Positions 32,901 through 57,683 of a DNA stretch of 64,000 bases are shown in pieces. Origin of the DNA: Rhynochetos jubatus (Eukaryota > Chordata > Aves > Eurypygiformes > Rhynochetidae). Position numbers and translations under genes: made by a program. The stretch lies in contig CM050690.1 of the NCBI GenBank assembly GCA_027574665.1, forward strand, positions 72,893,433-72,957,432. Reading direction: 5' to 3'. The notes beneath the pieces were generated by a model that had not been told where the DNA came from, searched no databases, and saw nothing but the letters and a program-made list of their open reading frames with translations. Position 1 is the first letter of the stretch; every line of letters begins with the position of its first letter.

Positions 32901-35540
32901 TCTGCAGTGCCTCATCCCGGGGGTCGCTGGCTTTCACGGCGATAAACCAGATGAGGGAGGAGAGCAGCAGCGACACCAGCCAGAAGAAAGCCCTGCAAGA
33001 GAGAGCGTGTCGGCTGGCACCGGTGCTGTGCCGGGACCGGTGCTGGGACCGGTGCCATGGCCGTGCCCATAGGCACTGCATCTGCATCCCTCTGTGTTGG
33101 TATTGGCACGGCTAGCTGTGCCCCAGCCTTGCCCCATCTCCCACCAGTATCAGCACTGTTCTGGTACCAGTGCTGGGCTGCTGGTGCCTGTGCTGGTACC
33201 GCTGCTGGGCCTGCGCTCCTTCCACCAGTAACCAGAACTGGCACCAGCGCCCCCATCGTGCTCACACCTGCACCAGGCGCGTGTCCACACCAGTACCACT
33301 TCCAGTGCCATACGCTACTGATCCCACGGTGGTACTGGTACCAGTGCCCCTGCTGCATGCACTGGTACTGGTACTCCACCGACCCCATATCATCACTGAC
33401 ACCAGTGTCCACCCATCATGCTCATGCCATGCGGCAACCACCATGGTACCAGGGCAATACCAGTACTGGACCAGGACAATACCAGTACTGGTGCCCCCGT
33501 TGTGCAAAGAATGGCACCAGTGCGAGTACTGGTGCCCCTGTCACGCCCACAATGGTACCAGCACAAGCATGGATACTGGTGCCCTGTCACACGAGGGTAT
33601 GAGCACCAGTGCCGGTGCCCTTGTCCGGACCACAACCAGCAGCGTGAGTACTGGTGTCCCTGCCGCGACCATGACTGTACCAGTACGAGAGACAATGCTG
33701 GTGCCCCATCATGCAAGCAACGGTACCAGTATAAGTACTGCTACCGGTGCCCCAGTTGCGTGCACAACGGCACCAGTATGAGTGCTGCTACCGGTGCCCC
33801 AGTTGCGTGCACAACGGCACCAGTATGAGTGCTGGTACCGGTGCCCCAGTTGTGTGCACAACGGCACCAGTATGAGCACTGGCACTGGTGCCACTGTCAA
33901 ACCCACAATGGCCCCAGCATCAGTACTGGTGGCCCTGCTGTACCCTCAATGGCACCAGTAACTGGTCCCATGTTGTGCTTCTGCCAGTACCAGTCACATC
34001 CCTGTGACACCCATACTGGGAACAACACCTGCACCCCATCACACCCACACCAGTACCAGCATCGGCACTGGGACCAGTGACTGTCACACCCACACCAGTA
34101 CCAGCACCGGCACTGGGACCAGCGCCCCTGTGACACCCATACCGGTACCAGCATCCCGTCACACCCATACCAGTACCAGCACCGGCACTGGGACCGGTGA
34201 CCCTGTCACGCCCATACCAGTACCAGCACCCCATCACATGTATACCAGTACCGGCACCGGGACTGGTGACCCTGTGACACCCATACCGGTACCAGCACCC
34301 TGTCACACCCACACCAGTACCAGCACCGGCACTGGGCCCAGTGACTCTGTCACACCCACACCAGTACCAGCACCAGCACTGGGACTGGTGACCCTGTCAT
34401 GCCCATACTGGTACCAGGACCCTGTCACACCCACATCAGTACCAGCACCGGCACTGGCACCAGCACCCCTGTGACACCCCTACCAGTACCAGCATCCCGT
34501 CACACTCACACCAGTACCAGCACCGGCACTGGCACCAGCGCCCCTGTGACACCCATACCAGTACCAGCATCCCATCATGCCCATACCAGTACCAGCACCG
34601 GCACTGGGCCCATTGACTCTGTCACACCCACACCAGTCCCAGCACCAGCACTGGGACCAGCACCCCTGTGACACCCCTACCAGTACCAGCATCCCGTCAC
34701 ACCCATACCAGTACCAGCACCGGAACTGGGACCGGTGACCCTGTCACGCCCATACTGGTACCAGCATCCCGTCACACCCATACCAGTACCAGCACCGGAA
34801 CTGGGACCGGTGACCCTGTCACGCCCATACTGGTACCAGCATCCCGTCACACCCATACCAGTACCAGCACCGGCACTGGGACCGGTGACCCTGTCACGCC
34901 CATACTGGTACCAGCATCCCGTCACACCCATACCAGTACCAGCACCGGTACTGGGACCGGTGACCCTGTCACGCCCATACTGGTACCAGCATCCCGTCAC
35001 ACCCATACCAGTACCAGCACTGGTACTGGGACCGGTGACCCTGTCAAGCCCATACCAGTACCAGCACCCCATCACACCCATACCAGTACCAGCACCGGCA
35101 CCGGTGACCCTGTGACATCCATACCAGTACCAGGACCCCGTCATGCCCATACCAGTACCAGCACCCGCACTGGTACCAGCACCCTATCACACCCACACCA
35201 GTACCAACACCGGCACGGGGACCGGTGTTCCTGTCACGCCCATACCGGTAACGCACCGGGACCGGCGTCCCTGTCGCGCCCATACCGGTACCAGCACCGG
35301 CACTGGTACCAGCACCCCGTCACGCCCATACCGGTAACAGCACCAATACTGGTGTCACACCAATGCCGATACCAGCACCGGTGCCCCCATCACGCCCCAC
35401 CGGTGCCGGTCCCGGTGCGGGACTGACCCGGCGATGAGGATGATGATCCGGAGCGGGTCGCGGGCGATGGTGAAGAGGAAGAGGCCGAGCGCCGGCCCGA
35501 AGGCGATGAAGGTGCACCCGAAGAAGACGGCGAGCGTCAT
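29921..35540 (-). CDS. APH1A: Gamma-secretase subunit APH-1, whole gene (7 exons)
   Basis: Seven-pass scaffold subunit of gamma-secretase, the intramembrane protease that cleaves Notch and APP with presenilin, nicastrin and PEN-2. Exons in gene order: 35428-35540, 32822-32992, 31324-31397, 31032-31154, 30579-30706, 30194-30317, 29921-29958, phases consistent, 256 aa. The N-terminus VFFGCTFIAFGPA, the helix-4 GxxxG series G122/G126/G130, and polar H171 and H197 all fall at the human APH1A numbering. LSEDG.SPIS.QMAY and LLADALGPG favour APH1A, while GPGTVGIHGDS is APH1B-like. The symbol is therefore tentative: by position between CA9 and TPM2 it may be a third ohnolog. Neighbours are CA9 (convergent) and TPM2 (same strand). 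Confidence 0.93.
30194..30317 (-). CDS. APH1A: APH1 exon 6: last membrane helix
   Basis: Encodes TFCNPLYVGSLVPSYLL, WAYLLSGGSAQNL and RRFLL. GGS..N.RR.LLC aligns with the human GGSLRSIQRSLLC end of helix 7. The donor is GTAAGT. Confidence 0.93.
30579..30706 (-). CDS. APH1A: APH1 exon 5: helices 5-6 with conserved histidines
   Basis: Encodes IFLHTFWGILFF (H171) and AVVVMHLAVSG (H197). These two buried histidines are conserved in APH-1 proteins and needed for complex assembly and activity in human. Confidence 0.95.
31032..31154 (-). CDS. APH1A: APH1 exon 4: GxxxG helix
   Basis: Encodes VAGVGFGLMSGAFSMIN, with G122, G126 and G130 of the helix-packing motif, then LLADALGPGTVGIHGDS and YFLTS. 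Confidence 0.96.
31324..31397 (-). CDS. APH1A: APH1 exon 3
   Basis: Encodes KAIEGLVALSEDGCSPISIQ and QMAY, the loop before helix 4. The LSEDG.SPIS stretch matches human APH1A and not APH1B. Confidence 0.95.
32822..32992 (-). CDS. APH1A: APH1 exon 2: helices 2-3
   Basis: Encodes AFFWLVSLLLSSLIWFIA, LLIFGVMFSVLLQEAFRF and YYKLLR; all are close to the human family consensus. A phase-2 boundary joins the exon 1 Gly codon. Confidence 0.96.
33010..35405. repeat. Minisatellite filling APH1 intron 1, 75-bp higher-order unit
   Basis: Almost the entire 2.4-kb intron (32,993-35,427) is made of ACCAGTACCAGCACCGGCAC-type motifs. In 34,693-35,067 the array becomes regular: copies start at 34,693, 34,768, 34,843, 34,918 and 34,993, a constant 75 bp. 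GGTACC and CTGGTACCAG palindromes recur. Since 75 is a multiple of 3, frames stay open for up to 250 codons, producing proline/threonine/tyrosine-rich false proteins on both strands. The left part (33,100-33,900) is more degenerate. Confidence 0.95.
35428..35540 (-). CDS. APH1A: APH1 exon 1: start and helix 1
   Basis: ATG at 35,540-35,538 (context GCCGCCATGACG-like) opens MTLAVFFGCTFIAFGPALGL and FTIARDPLRIIILIAG. GPA and DPLR are family signatures. The donor is GTCAGT. Confidence 0.95.
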
Positions 35541-35599
35541 GGCGGCGGGACCCGGGACCGGGGACGGGACCGAACGCTCGGACCGGCCCGGCCCCGCGC

Positions 35600-35760
35600 C
35601 CCCCTTCCCCCACCCCCGCCCTTCCGGGGTCGCCTGACGTCACGCTCCGCCTGCGTCCGCCGCCGGAAGCCGCGCGCTGGGGCGGGGCCGGGGGCGTGGC
35701 CTGAGGCGCGCACGGGGCGGGCGCGTGTCATGACGGGCGCGGCCGGCAGGGGGCGCCCCA
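35600..35760 (-). promoter_or_regulatory. APH1 CpG-island promoter with CRE and ETS sites
   Basis: Very CpG-rich DNA just upstream of the APH1 start. A palindromic CRE, TGACGTCA, lies at 35,635-35,642, an ETS-like CTTCCGG near 35,621 and CCGGAAG at 35,663-35,669. This combination without a TATA box is typical of housekeeping promoters. Start site not determined. Confidence 0.6.
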
Positions 35761-35929
35761 GTCCGCCGGCGGGGGCGCGCGGGGTCTGTCGCGGGGCCTG
35801 TCGCGGGTCACGGCCCGACCCCGGTGTCACACCAGTGCCGACCCCAGGACGAGTGCCCCCGTCACGCCCCCACCAGACCCTGAGCCCCCGGCCTCGGGCC
35901 TGTCTCAGCGTGGGGCCGGCACCCGTCAT

Positions 35930-36235
35930 GGCAGGCGTGGCCTGCACTGAAGGCCAGGCCTGTGGCCGGGGGGTGGTCCTGGTCCGGTGACAGGGGGCGC
36001 AGGCAGCGCTGTGGGGCCGTGGCCTGCACTGGGGGGGGTGGGGTGGTACAGGGGTGTTACTTGGTCCTGTCACGGGTGGGTACAGCCCGCAGCAGGGGGT
36101 GACGGCCTGCGTGGGATGGGATCCGGTCCTGCTGTGGAAGGACACGGCCCGTACCCTGGGGACACAGCCTGCACCCAGGGGTGCTTGGCCCTGTCACCCT
36201 GCCAAGGGTGCCCAGGGTTGGGTGAGGTATGCCGG
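35930..36235. repeat. Degenerate GC-rich repeat upstream of APH1
   Basis: Loosely repeated GGCCTGCACTGGGGGGG- and CACGGCCTGC-like motifs at roughly 40-50-bp spacing. The period is not strict. Confidence 0.5.
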
Positions 36236-36239
36236 CTGT

Positions 36240-38830
36240 CCCCAAGGGTCCCCTAGCTGGCTGTCACCCCACCACAGGCCTGCCTTGCTGTAGGGGGGCT
36301 CTGGTGCTGCTCCCAGAGCCACTGCAGCTCCTGAGCATGGGGGGCAGGGGCCACACGCTCCTCCTGCGCTGTCCACGCTCACTGCTCGGGCAGCGCAGCC
36401 ACACGTAGGGTCCGGCACCAAGCACTGCAGACAGGGCGCGCTAAGTCACACGTGGGACGGCGCCGTGTGGTTACGGCCAGCTGCATTCTCCTCCAGCTGC
36501 TTTGTCCTCTGCTGGGACTGACAAATCAATAAGATTGATTTGGAGACAGGAGCTTTGTGTGTCACTTGGCTTTAGACCGCCTGACCTGTTGTGAAATCAC
36601 CCAGGGCCCTGCAAAACCCGCACAACTCGGCAACTCGGCTGTTCCCAGCGGCTCCCAAATGTCTTGGGCTGTAAATGCAGGGAGGCACTAGGGGGTGGCG
36701 GTGGTCTGTGCTTGGCGCTGCACATGTCTTACCAAAGTGTCGCTGTGATGCTCTTTGTGTGGTCCTTCCCCTCCACAAGGGTTTTGAACAGGAAGGATTC
36801 GGAGATGAGATGAGATGAGGGACGAGAGCAATGAGAAAACTGGAGAAGGGAGCGGAGGTGAGAGGCTGCCGGAGGTTAACGTGGTGGTTTATCAGTGCGG
36901 TGGCAGCTCACACCAGGGCTGAAAGCCCTTCAGGGAGATCTTCCGTCTGCCAGGCCAAGATAAACAAATCCAAAGGTTGAAATTCAACGGGAGAGGCTCA
37001 GGGGGAGGAGGGAGAGGGGGACAGGCACTTCGATCCTCAGCGTGGGTCTGAGTGACACGTGTAGGGAGACGTGCCTTCGGGTTGAGATCCCCTGCCAGCA
37101 GCTCCACAGTGCCCCGGCCTCCCAGGGCTTCCCCTGGCCTGTGTCTTTCTGCAGGAAGGAAGGACATGGGTGGGAAGGGGAGAAAATGCCAAGCTTTACT
37201 GAACCAGGAAAGACAGGCTCATGTCCCTGGGGCAGAACTTCACCCGGGAACAGCAGCCAGTCTCTCACTGCCAGAGCACAGGAAGTTCAGGGGGAAAAAA
37301 GGGCCTGTGCAGCGGGGTGTAAACAGTTAAGTTAAATGGACTGGTCCAAACTAGGAGGCAGCAGCAGCTAATGGAGAAAAACAGTGGGTGTGAAAGGGCT
37401 CTTTGTCCCAGCAGGAAGGCGAAGGGTGCCCAGAGGCTGGGCGCTGCGGACGCACCCTGATAGGAGTGCAGGGCAGGCTTGTTTGCCGTGCGGGGTGCAG
37501 GCTCCTGGAGAAGGGGTGGCTTTACGCTCTTGTTTCTTTGGAAGCCAGACAAGCCCCTGCCTGGAAGGTGCTTTGAGCAAACAAAGGAATGGCTCAGCTG
37601 ATGTGCTGCAGAGGAGCAAGGTGAACCCAAGGAGGAGTTCCGGACCTTGCACGGGGCCAGCTCCACAGGCTAGGACAGCCGTGCACCATCCTTCCCTCCA
37701 GCATGCTCACGGCGGGTCTCGAAACGTGGGAGGACAGGCAGAAAATGAGTCCCCATACACAGGAAGCCCTTTTCCCTGTAGGAGAAGGTCTCGGAACCAC
37801 AAACCAGAGGTGCTGGGCCAGGGGGAGGGCAGGAGGCCGGCAGCACCTGGGCAGGAAAGAGATGCGATGTCACCACCCTCCTTTCCTGAGCTGAGTGGCG
37901 CAGCAGATAAAAGAAAGCAGGTCATGAAAGCTATCCCTGCTGGCTGCCCGCTGGGGCGATGGCACGGCTCGGCGAGGGGTCAGCGTGAATTGTGTTTCCT
38001 GGCAGCACGAGGCTGTGCTTTTAGAGGGATATCCGCTGGGTAACGTGGCACAACAGGGCTCAACGCACATCGGGGTGGGGGTGGGGTGCTGAAGCAGAGG
38101 GAAGGACTAGATCATGACTTTGGGCATCTCCAGGGAATCCATCCCATTTTGGTGACAGTGACGAGGCACGTCCTGAAGGTCTTTTCTTTGTGACGGACAA
38201 AATACAGCAAGCCAGGAGGAGGCTTCCTGAACGCTTTGGGAAGCGGTTGCTTACTGCATTGCTATTTGCTGGCTGATACAGCTGTGCTCAGGCAGGCATT
38301 CAGCGACTGGCAATAGAAAGCGCAGCTAGTACCCAGGGTAGGCAGCTAACCCCAGACCTGGAGAAAACCCCGGTAACTAACGTGTGTGCACAGTCACACA
38401 CTTGTATGCATCCCCTCAGGTGGAGTCATGAACCACAGAGCAGGCTCCATGGAGACATCAGAGACCTGTGGCTTCTCCAAGTGCCAGGCTGTGGCACTTG
38501 GCTTCTTCACGTTGGCTTCTCCAACATGCTGGCTGTGGGACGGGACGTGCCAGTGACGTATGTCACCGTGCACTCGAAGAGGATGGCGAGCATGGACCGA
38601 GTACAAGATGTGGAGGTTTCCTGTGCAGCCCAAGGAAGCGATGGAGATGGAACGCGGCCCACAGCGTGCGCGTTATGGTTCCCAGCACCCCCACGGCCAC
38701 AGAGGAGACCTTTACGCTGACCATACCCACCCCGTACCCAAGTCCCCACAGAGCCTCCTTGCATGCACTGGGCAGGGAACCCCCACCACGTCTCCCCGTG
38801 CCTGTGCCTGCCCACAAGGACCAAACTCAC
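36240..38830. other. Intergenic between APH1 promoter and TPM2 3' end
   Basis: No exon chain or RNA gene seen. A perfect 9-bp hairpin (CCAAGTGCC, 7-nt loop, GGCACTTGG) sits at 38,477-38,501. Several open frames over 100 codons exist on the plus strand (for example about 37,384-38,043) but none resembles a protein family. Confidence 0.5.
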
Positions 38831-38851
38831 CCATCCGTCTTGTCAAACTGC

Positions 38852-38857
38852 TTTAAT
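38852..38857 (-). terminator. TPM2: TPM2 distal poly(A) signal ATTAAA
   Basis: TTTAAT on the plus strand, ATTAAA in gene sense, about 205 nt past the exon 9d stop; it would end transcripts using 9d. Confidence 0.65.
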
Positions 38858-39059
38858 ATTTGGACATGAAGACAGGACAGAGCCAGTCAGGCTGTGCACA
38901 GACAAGATGCCCCCAAGCCACGGTGTAAGGCTGTAGGGCTTCCCTTCTCAATGGATGTGTGGATTTGGCCAAGACGCAGTTCAGCTGATGACGTCCTGAG
39001 CGTGCCGGCAGGGTGCACGTGTGGGGTGGGGAAAAGGGACAGGGGCTCCCCAGGGCAGC

Positions 39060-53284
<14,225 letters not shown>

Positions 53285-53290
<6 letters not shown>

Positions 53291-53890
53291 CGGGCGTCAG
53301 GCACTCACGGGGACACCGGGCGAGGGACAGCGCGGTGGCACCGGGCGAGGGACACCCCCGTGGCACTGCATTAGGGACACCCCGGTGCCACCGGGCAAGG
53401 GACATCCCCCATCAGTATATTGGGGGTACCCCATGGACACTGCTAGGGGCACCCCGGTGCCACCGGGCAAGGGACATCCTCCACCAGTGTACTGGGGGTA
53501 CCCCATGGACACTGCTAGGGACACCCCGAGGCACTGCATTAGGGACACCCCGGTGACACTGCATGAGGGAAATCCCCTATCAGTATATTGGGGGTACCCC
53601 ATGGACACTGTGCTGCAGACACCCTACGGCATTGCATTAGGGACACCTCAGGGGCACCAGGCAAGGGACACCCTGGTGGCACTATGCTAGGGGTACCCTG
53701 GGGGCACTGGACTAGGGACAGCCCAGAGACACTGTGGACATCCCGGTGGCCCTGTGCTAGGGACACCCCGTGGCACTGCATTAGGGATATCCCAGGGGCA
53801 CTGTGGCCCCCCAGGGGTATCACACTAGGGACAACTCAGTGGCACTGTACCAGGGACACCCCGATGGCACAGCGATAGGGGTGTTTCTGA
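53285..53890. repeat. 24-bp based tandem array upstream of TPM2 exon 1a
   Basis: Copies of TAGGGACACCCCGGTGGCAC plus TGCA. A larger unit containing ATCAGTATATTGGGGGTACC recurs at 53,411, 53,483 and 53,579, spacings of 72 and 96 bp, i.e. 3 and 4 times 24. It abuts the 1a promoter. Confidence 0.85.
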
Positions 53891-53899
53891 TGGCACTTC

Positions 53900-56515
53900 C
53901 CCAGTGGTGCTGGGGTGGGGGGACCCCTCTGCAGCCTCTCACCACTGTGGGGAGCAAGCTGTGTCCGTCCCTGTGCTCGGGGACCGTGTGGGCTGACAGT
54001 GTGGGCACCCAGCTCCTGTGTCACAGTGGGGCAGGGGGGCCCCAGCTCCACACATGTCCCCCTGGCACCCCTCTCCCTGCTGCCTTGCACCCTGGTGCCA
54101 CTGTCCCCAGCACCTACAGGGACGCTTGGCACGGGCACAGCCTGTGGGGTGACATTTCAGGGTGACAAAGGGCACGCAGGCGGCCTGCCGCCCCTCTCCA
54201 TCTTTCTGCTCTAAATAAACCGTATTCCACAGGCAAAAAAATGCAAACCCTTCAGATCCCGGCTCCTCCAAAAATAACCCGTGCTTTAATAACGCTCGTA
54301 AATGCTTCTGGCACATTCCCAGCTGCAGGGTGGGCTCCAGGGCTGGGGAGGGGCTGGAAGGAGACGGCGGAGGGGCTGCAGGAGCCGTGCGGCACATGGG
54401 GAGGCTGGGATGGGATGAGGGCTGGAGGGGTGCGTGGGCTCTCCCCGCCCAAAGACCCAGGGCTGCATCCAGCCCTTGCCCACTGCAACTTCTCGGCACG
54501 GGTGCTCCGAGCAGAGAGGAGCAACAAGTTCTTAAGAGCTGGAGAAAGTGGCTTTCTAGGACCCTCAGCTGTGGGTCGGGGGGGTGGGAATAGGAGGGAC
54601 GGGAGCAGCCGAGGGGCTGCTGGTGCTGTGGGGAAAGCAGCAGAGGAGCTGCTGCCGAACTTTGGAGAGCAGCTATTAATACTGACGAATTAGGCACATA
54701 TTTGGACAAGGAGAGTCAGTAACCGCCAGCACGCAGCTTCTGCAGGGAGGGGGGAAGATCCATCCTCCCTTGTCCCCGGGCGAGGACGGATGGTTTTCTG
54801 CGAGGTGCTTCGGCATGGAGCAACTTCACGGGCTCGGTGATGGGGAAAAGGTGGTGATGGTGTGTGAGCAGCCAGGCCCAGAGCCGGACAGCCCTTCATC
54901 CCCAGATGTGCCCCCCAGAAGGAGATGGTTTTCCCTTGTTACCCACTCCCCTGTGCTCCAGGCCTCACAGCTGCATCTGACCGGCACAGCTGGGGGCCAT
55001 CCACATGCCCAGGCCTCCGAATCTGCCCTCGAGGCCATCCTCCAGGGCAATCCCTGGGACAAGGGGGTGCGGAGGGGTGCGGATGTGCCTCCCTCCCATT
55101 GCTGCGCCGTGCCTAGCCCTGCCCAGGCTAGGGTCTACAAGGATGGGGACCCCCCTGTGTGCCCTGCCCTAGGGTCTGTGCCAGGGAAAGGCTTGTCCTG
55201 GCACTCAAGAGGGTCTTCCCGGGACCACCCATGCCACAGCCTCTCACCTCGTCCCTGGGCTCCCCAAGAAGTTGGGCTGTGGCTTCCCTGCTCGCCTCCA
55301 GCTTAGGAGTGTGCTCTCCCAAACCTTCCTGCCAAAACAACCCCTCGCTCCGGCGGGTGAGATTTAGGGGACCGGGGTGAATCGCACCCCACATCCCTCC
55401 CCTGGTGTTTGTGCCACCCCTCCGTGAGCCTGGAGGACACGGCAGCGGACGGGTTTGCAGCCCTGTGCCAGGGGTGCTGGGGCTCCCTTGGCCCCAGGAT
55501 GGCAGGATGCGGCCAGGGCTGCTGCCACACCATGCCCACACGCTGTCCTTGCTGGCTGCTCGGAGGGGCCCCATGCCCCGTACCTGGGTGAGAGCCTGGT
55601 GCCGGGTCAGGCCAGCGCAGATTGCCAGGGGACAGCTGGGAGGACTGGGATGCCTGCGAGAGCCACAAATCCACCCTGGAGCCCGGCCAGGGGTAAGCGT
55701 CCCGGGGGGGGACAGCCCTTATGCACCCCCTGGGACATACTTGCAAGGGGACAGGGGTGGCCGGCTGGGATGCTGCAGGATGCTACCCTTGCTGGTCTTG
55801 ATGCTTGTAGGTCCTGCTTCCAGGGACGGGTCCCAGAGGCAGGGGACGTGTGCCACCCGTGTCCCCGCTCCACCCTGCAGCATCCCTGCCTGTCCTGCTG
55901 CTGCCCAGGCCCCCCAAATCCTTGCTGAGTGACGGGGTGGGAACAGGTGGGGACGTGCTGGGGGCAGCTGCTGCCTGTGCAGGTCGGACCAGGGGGGCTA
56001 TTTCGGGGCGTGAGCTCAGCGTCGCCAGCCGGGAGGTCTCCGGCCACATTCCCGGACCCACAGCACGCCAAGGGCTGGCACTTCCCCACCAGTGGGTCAC
56101 TAGTGACCGGGGGGTCTCCCACCTGCACCCCTGTAGCACCCTGCCCTGGGGATATTCTCAGCTGGCAGCAGGAATGGGGTCAGGAGCCCAGCTGCCCCCC
56201 TCCTCCCATCCCACCCTGAGCCCAAATCCCCCAGCAACAGAATCCCCAGGCCCCCTCCCATGGCAGCGGCCCCCCAGCAGCACCTGCGAGGGCCAGCACA
56301 TGGCTGGCAGCGGGGGTCCGGCCTGCCGGGTGCCTGGGGCTGGACGTGCCTCAAATATTTTCCATGCTGTATAAGCACCCGTGCTCCACTCCCCCCGCCC
56401 GGCCCCGCTCCGTCTTTGCCGGGAGGGCAGGCACGCGTGGCCCCCCTGCCCACCCTTTCTCCTGGGGGGGTGGGCTGTCCTGTTGACACCCAGACGTCGA
56501 GAAAGCAGGAAAGCC
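53900..56515. other. Intergenic between TPM2 promoter and TLN1 3' end
   Basis: No gene recognised. At 54,180-54,720 the sequence is AT-richer and contains near-consensus muscle motifs: CCAAAAATAACC (54,268), CTATTAATAC (54,672) and ACATATTTGG (about 54,697). Each has at least one mismatch to MEF2 or CArG, so a muscle enhancer is only a possibility. Confidence 0.4.
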
Positions 56516-56519
56516 AGGT

Positions 56520-56525
56520 TTTATT
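56520..56525 (-). terminator. TLN1: TLN1 poly(A) signal AATAAA
   Basis: TTTATT on the plus strand, about 1.03 kb beyond the TLN1 stop codon. It is the only canonical signal I noted in that 3' UTR interval. Confidence 0.7.
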
Positions 56526-57551
56526 GATGAACGTGTCTTTCCAAGGAGACATCAGCATCCCCCACCCCACCCCACCCCGGAGCCTCGCGGGGGGGAGCTG
56601 GTTTCCTTCAATGTTTAATATGGGATGCTTAAAGTATCAAAATAGTGAGAGAAGCCTCAGCGAGTGCAAAGGGGGAGGAAAGGGGGGTCCCGGAGCCGAG
56701 GAGGGGTGGGATGCTGGGCTGTGGGACCCTGGTGAGAGCTGGGTGTTAGTGGGCAGAGCATGAGCTGGGTGGGGAGGGGGCGAATAAATGAACTTTGAAA
56801 GCTGCAGGCTCAATACTAGAGAAATGGAAAAGTTATAAAAATACTGGAGATCTTGGAACAGGACGCAGGCACTTGGGAAGGCAGAGGAGGGCAGAGCTGG
56901 CTGGGGGATGTGAGGAAGGGGGCAGGGCTGGGGGAATGCAAAGAGCAGCTCTGGGGGTGAACCTATCACACCCCCCCATCCTGAGCAGAGGCACTGTGGC
57001 TTCCAGCCCCGCTGCTCCCCAGAGGGGGCCAGGCTGAAGCAGATGCTCGTTGGGGGGGGGCTCGGTGACTCCCAGGGAAGCTACAGAGGGAGAATCAGCC
57101 AGCAATAAGGCATTGGAGTGAAAGGCGGCTCTGTGCGAGAGCTCAGCGAGGGACCATGCTGTTCCCTGCACCCCATCGCACAGGGGAGGGCAAGCCGCCC
57201 GCCTCTCCCCTCCCTGTGTGGAGGAGAGAAGGAAGGAGCACGAGTGGGAAGGACAAAGGCACACAAAAAAAAAATCCCCTTCAGTGAAAAGCTCTCCAGC
57301 CCCGCGTTTTCGGGGCTGGGGTGAGCCTTGAGCCGGTGCAGCCCCAGCTCCCACGCCAGCCGCGTCCCTGGGGGTCATGCCCTGGGTGCGCACGGGAAGG
57401 TGGGCGGCGAAGCAGAGTTGCTGGTGCGGCACCGGCTCTGGAGGCAGCTGGGTTATCCCGTCGCTCTGGGTGCCGGCAGAGCGCTGGTCTAGCCCAGGCT
57501 GCCCTGCACTTGCGGCAAGTCTGTGCGGTGAGCGGCGGGAGGGCGCGGGGC

Positions 57552-57683
57552 TCAGTTCTGCTCCTCGTCCCGCAGCTCCGAGGGCAGGAATTTGTACTGC
57601 TGCTGCCGGATCATGGCCAGCTTCTTCCGCGCCTCCTCCAGCTCCCGCTCCTTGCGCAGCATCTCCTCCTGAGCGGCGATGAT
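57552..57683 (-). CDS. TLN1: TLN1 last coding exon: dimerisation helix
   Basis: Encodes IIAAQEEMLRKERELEEARK, then KLAMIRQQQYKFLPSEL and RDEEQN, stop. The tail is two residues longer than the human RDEH ending. Confidence 0.97.
   Translation of the reverse strand: MIAAQEEMLRKERELEEARKKLAMIRQQQYKFLPSELRDEEQN

Noticed and set aside
33010..35405. CRISPR-like or structured RNA array
   Set aside because: Direct tandem repeats without unique spacers, located in a eukaryotic intron; a minisatellite explains it.
34668..35426. 250-codon open frame rich in Pro, Thr and Tyr
   Set aside because: It is the 75-bp repeat of APH1 intron 1 read in a frame that stays open because 75 is divisible by three; the opposite strand is equally open.
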